Below are positions 14,433-16,979 of a stretch of DNA of 16,979 nucleotides, piece after piece. The notes under the pieces were generated by a model, which was given only the letters and a program-made list of their open reading frames with translations, was not told the DNA's origin and did not search any database. This DNA is from JACCUZ01 sp038246575. Its GTDB lineage: Bacteria; Actinomycetota; Actinomycetes; JACCUZ01. The stretch covers positions 1 to 16,979 of the forward strand of contig JBBRVU010000082.1 in the NCBI GenBank assembly GCA_038246575.1. Reading direction: 5' to 3'. The first letter of the stretch is position 1; every line of letters starts with the position of its first letter. Both the position numbers and the translations under genes were made by a program.

Positions 14433-15668
14433 ATGAAGCTTGAGGGCTCGCTCGACGCCTTCAGCCTGCCCGACGTGTTCCAGCTGTTGGGCTACACCAA
14501 GAAGACCGGCGGACTGCATCTCGTCGGTGAGGGCTCTGACGGCGTGGTGTTCTTCGCCGCCGGTCAGGTCACCGGTGCCTCGGCCGACGGATCGCGTCAG
14601 CCACTGGCCCGACGGCTCATCGGCCGCGGCCTCGTCGACGACGAGACGCTTGCGGCAGCGGTGGCGTCGGCAACCGACGGGGACGGTGTCGGGATCATCC
14701 GGGCGCTGCTCGACGCGGATGCAGTCGCCACCGACCTCGTGAACGAGGCCGCCACCGAGCAGGTCGTGGACGCGATCTTCGACCTGCTGCGATGGAAGGC
14801 CGGCGACTTCGCCTTCGTCGTGGACGAGGCGAACCCCGACGACGTCGGGGTCGTCCTCTCCGGCGAGTCGGTGCTCGCAGACGCCGAGGGCCGCCGGTCG
14901 GCCTGGGAGGCGGTGTCCCAGGTCGTGCCGTCGCCGCAGACCGTTCTCGCCATGCCCGTGATGCTCGAGGAGACGCCCGAGGTGTCCCGCGAGGAGTGGG
15001 TCCTGCTCTCCCTCGTCGATGGCACCCGAGCGGTGGCCGAGCTGGTCGATCTGACCGGCAGCGGTCAGTACGCCGTCGTCTCGACGTTGGCCGCGCTCGT
15101 TCAGCGTGGGCTGCTCGAGGTGCGCAGCGAAGGTGAGGAGGACCCGGCCGCCGACGACCACGTCGCCGTGGTCCAGCGCCGCCAGCAGCTGCTGGCACCG
15201 CTGGAGGCCTTCACGCCGGTTGCCGCACCTCCGGCCGAGGAGTCTGCCGCCGCCCCGGCCATGGCTGCCGGAGGTGCCGCAAGATCGACATCAGTCGCGC
15301 CGCCGGCCTCGCGGACCCCCGCGAGCGCGCCGACAAGGACAGCCCAGCCGCAGCGCGCGACCGCAGCCGGCGCGAGCCCCGCCCCGATGCTCGGCGGTGC
15401 CCACGTCCCCGCGGACGTCGTCCCGCCACGCCCCGAGCCGTTCCTGCCCCGGCGCCAGGCCGACTTCGACGAGACAGTCGCCGAGCCGGCCAGCCCGGTG
15501 TCCAGCCGCCCCGTACCCGCCCAGGCGACCACCTCCGGTGGGATGGGCGACGTGGTCGGCGCGACGGTCACCGCTCCCGACCCTGAGGCGACCACCATGA
15601 TCGAGCGCGATCCCAGCATCAACCGCAGCCTCATGCTGCGGCTCATCGCCGGCGTCAGGGGACTCTGA
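14433..15668 (+). CDS. DUF4388 domain protein with disordered linker and conserved C-terminal tail
   Basis: This is a 411-residue protein. The N-terminal DUF4388 (PATAN-type) domain covers about 1-140 (MKLEGSLDAFSLPDVFQLLG, KKTGGLHLV, GVVFFAAGQVTGA). A helical region with a winged-helix look follows at about 185-240 (EEWVLLSLVDGTRAVAELVD, STLAALVQRGLLEV). Residues from about 262 to 385 are rich in Ala, Pro, Ser and Thr and look disordered. The protein closes with a compact tail, DPSINRSLMLRLIAGVRGL, that looks like a binding peptide. DUF4388 proteins occur beside Ras-like GTPases and signalling genes. A role as adaptor between the GTPase and its target is inferred. It is tightly spaced with both neighbours (1 and 3 nt). 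Confidence 0.85.
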   Translation: MKLEGSLDAFSLPDVFQLLGYTKKTGGLHLVGEGSDGVVFFAAGQVTGASADGSRQPLARRLIGRGLVDDETLAAAVASATDGDGVGIIRALLDADAVATDLVNEAATEQVVDAIFDLLRWKAGDFAFVVDEANPDDVGVVLSGESVLADAEGRRSAWEAVSQVVPSPQTVLAMPVMLEETPEVSREEWVLLSLVDGTRAVAELVDLTGSGQYAVVSTLAALVQRGLLEVRSEGEEDPAADDHVAVVQRRQQLLAPLEAFTPVAAPPAEESAAAPAMAAGGAARSTSVAPPASRTPASAPTRTAQPQRATAAGASPAPMLGGAHVPADVVPPRPEPFLPRRQADFDETVAEPASPVSSRPVPAQATTSGGMGDVVGATVTAPDPEATTMIERDPSINRSLMLRLIAGVRGL

Positions 15669-15671
15669 GTC

Positions 15672-16250
15672 ATGGCTGCACAGCGCACGCGCAACCGTCG
15701 CGGGGGTCAGGCGGTCAAGGTCGTCGTGACCGGTCCGTTCGCCGCGGGAAAGACGACGCTGATCCGCACGATCAGCGAGATCACGGTGCTCTCGACCGAG
15801 CGCGGCGTCACCGACTCGACCCGCAAGCGCAAGGCCGAGACCACCGTGGCCATGGACTTCGGTCGGATCACCATCGACCGCGACCTCGTGCTCTACCTGT
15901 TCGGCACGCCCGGCCAGGACCGGTTCGACTTCATGTGGGAGATCCTGTCCGAGGGGATGATCGGCTACCTGCTGCTCATCGACGTCTCGCGCGAGGAGTC
16001 GGTCGCCGAGGCCGAGAGCATCCTGGACGCCTTCCGCACGATGGCGCGCGTCCCGTGCGTCGTCGGGCTCAACCGGGCGCAGGCCGATGACCACGAGCTG
16101 ATCGAGCGGGTACGCGCGCAGCTGCAGATCCCGGCCGATGTCGCGATCCTGCCCTGCGACGCGACCGACAAGGACTCGGTCAAGAACGTGCTGCTCGCCC
16201 TGCTCTACGCGGTGCTCGACGACGTCGAGGCCGAGGCCGTCCGAGCCTGA
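15672..16250 (+). CDS. Small Ras-like GTPase (CvnD/MglA-like)
   Basis: This is a 192-residue GTPase-fold protein. The P-loop GPFAAGKT is at 21-28 and switch I contains ETTVAMDFG (56-64), with T57/T58 candidates for magnesium contact. G3 is GTPGQDRF (78-85) and a G5-like CDATD is at 162-166. The G4 position reads LNRAQAD (133-139). The aspartate of the usual NKxD is absent at its normal place, so guanine specificity is uncertain. The type resembles the CvnD GTPases of Streptomyces conservons and, more distantly, MglA. With the roadblock protein upstream it probably forms a nucleotide switch. Its TGA overlaps the next ATG by one base. Confidence 0.88.
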   Translation: MAAQRTRNRRGGQAVKVVVTGPFAAGKTTLIRTISEITVLSTERGVTDSTRKRKAETTVAMDFGRITIDRDLVLYLFGTPGQDRFDFMWEILSEGMIGYLLLIDVSREESVAEAESILDAFRTMARVPCVVGLNRAQADDHELIERVRAQLQIPADVAILPCDATDKDSVKNVLLALLYAVLDDVEAEAVRA

Positions 16251-16420
16251 TGAGCGCGGCTGGGCTGTACGGCCTGGTCGAGCGGGTCGGGCGGCGCCGC
16301 AGGCCGGAACCGGCCACCACCGTGACCGTCGTGGTCGACGGCCGCGAGGTCGTGCTGCCGGCCGACTCGGCGATCGCGCGAGCGATGAGCCAGGTCGCCA
16401 CCCTGCTCGCTCACTGGTAG
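16250..16420 (+). CDS. Unrecognised 56-residue protein coupled to the GTPase gene
   Basis: ATG 16250 overlaps the GTPase stop in TGATG, and the frame runs to TAG 16418-16420. The protein opens MSAAGLYGLVERVGRRRRPE and continues with a beta-rich stretch, VTVVVDGREVVLPADSAI. It ends in a short helix, AMSQVATLLAHW. No membrane segment or known domain is visible. Third codon positions are almost all G or C, like the neighbours, which supports a real gene. Its position inside the unit suggests a role with the GTPase, which is inference. Confidence 0.7.
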   Translation: MSAAGLYGLVERVGRRRRPEPATTVTVVVDGREVVLPADSAIARAMSQVATLLAHW

Positions 16421-16432
16421 GCCGGCGGCACC

Positions 16433-16458
16433 TTCAGGGCAAGCGGTGCTGTGCCGAA
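16433..16458 (+). promoter_or_regulatory. Second sigma-28-like promoter, before the PilB/GspE gene
   Basis: TTCA (16433-16436) and GCCGAA (16453-16458) are 16 nt apart. The pattern is the same type as at 13828-13854, with one -35 mismatch to CTCA. Transcription would start near 16466, leaving about 30 nt of leader with GGAGGA before the GTG. It occupies the only gap in the downstream cluster (16421-16496). Confidence 0.42.
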
Positions 16459-16496
16459 GAAATCTCGGGAACATCAGGCATGAGGGAGGACCGGGC

Positions 16497-16979
16497 GTGA
16501 AGCAGCTGGGCGACATCCTGCTCGAGGGCGGGCTTGTCACGCCCCCGCAGCTCGAGGCGGCCCAGGAGGAGCAGACCAGGGTCGGTCGCGCGCTTGGCCG
16601 GGTGCTCATCGAGCAGGGCGTTCTCACCGAGTCGCAGCTCGTCGCCGCACTGGCCACCCAGATCGGGCTCCGCTTCGTCGACCTCTCCGAGTTCGCCGTG
16701 GACGGATCCGCCGTGGGACGCGTGCCGGGGCCGGTCTGCCGCCGCCACTCGGCAATCCCCATCGGCTTCGAGGACGGCAAGCTCGTGGTGGCCATGGCCG
16801 ACCCGGCCAACGTCTTCGCGATCGACGACATCCGGTCGCTGACCGGGATGGACGTCAAGCCGGTCGTCGCCACCCGCGGTGACGTCGCAGCGGCGATCGA
16901 CCGGTACTACCGGGCCGACGGCGACCTGGACGACCTGACCGCGGTCATCGACTCCCAGGAGGAGGAGGACGACCTCTCC
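16497..16979 (+). CDS. PilB/GspE-type assembly ATPase, N-terminal part only
   Basis: The first 161 residues of a GspE/PilB-family protein are in the window and the frame is open to its edge. Two MshEN-type repeats are visible. The first spans about residues 3-29 (QLGDILLEGGLVTPPQLEAA), and the second about 32-63 (ALGRVLIEQGVLTESQLVAA, then GLRFVDL). A T2SSE_N-like fold follows, with IPIGFEDGKLVVAMADPANV (about 85-104). This family powers assembly of type IV pili or type II secretion pseudopili. MshEN domains often bind c-di-GMP. The ATPase core is beyond the window. GTG 16497 follows GGAGGA with 6-nt spacing. The acidic end (DSQEEEDDL) is the start of the usual linker. Confidence 0.9.
   Translation, partial: MKQLGDILLEGGLVTPPQLEAAQEEQTRVGRALGRVLIEQGVLTESQLVAALATQIGLRFVDLSEFAVDGSAVGRVPGPVCRRHSAIPIGFEDGKLVVAMADPANVFAIDDIRSLTGMDVKPVVATRGDVAAAIDRYYRADGDLDDLTAVIDSQEEEDDLS

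Overview
This is a GC-rich chromosomal window from an actinobacterium (Actinomycetota). The evidence is strong G/C preference at third codon positions, frequent GTG starts, TANNNT-type leaderless promoters, and a gene order hisS-aspS-rarA-DUF948-alaS-ruvX-mltG-aroE familiar from that phylum. A Ras/roadblock module and a pilus-type secretion ATPase at the right end suggest a Nocardioides-like, Geodermatophilus-like or Kineosporia-like lineage. The genus cannot be fixed from sequence alone.

Left part (1-6563). A membrane-anchored cyclophilin runs leftward off the window. Divergently, a metallo-beta-lactamase-fold hydrolase, hisS and aspS run rightward. Between aspS and rarA, on the minus strand, lies the wreck of a GNAT-type acetyltransferase: its sequence can be followed only by switching reading frame at least four times. 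rarA (replication-associated AAA+ ATPase) follows, probably from a leaderless promoter.

Middle (6564-7929). The expected rarA-DUF948 neighbourhood is interrupted by one minus-strand gene for a DUF559/Vsr-like (PD-(D/E)XK-like) protein. It is enclosed by two 55-nt palindromic elements that share perfect 11-bp stems. Their outermost 19 nt form inverted repeats of each other with one mismatch. Beside the right palindrome sits a 24-nt tandem array (four full units and a partial one) built on the same core, and mirrored C/G-runs lie outside both palindromes. This palindrome-bounded nuclease-like gene is the most unusual structure in the window.

Right part (7930-13811). A tightly packed, mostly overlapping gene string follows: DUF948 membrane protein, a small DUF6167-like protein, alaS, ruvX, mltG and aroE.

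Right end (13812-16979). A new transcription unit begins after aroE with a sigma-28 (FliA/WhiG)-like promoter and a strong leader hairpin. It encodes a roadblock/LC7 protein, a DUF4388 protein with a long disordered linker, a small Ras-like GTPase with an altered G4 motif, and an unrecognised 56-residue protein coupled by a TGATG overlap. After a second sigma-28-like promoter comes the start of a PilB/GspE-type ATPase with MshEN repeats. The layout suggests a GTPase switch dedicated to a type IV pilus-like machine.
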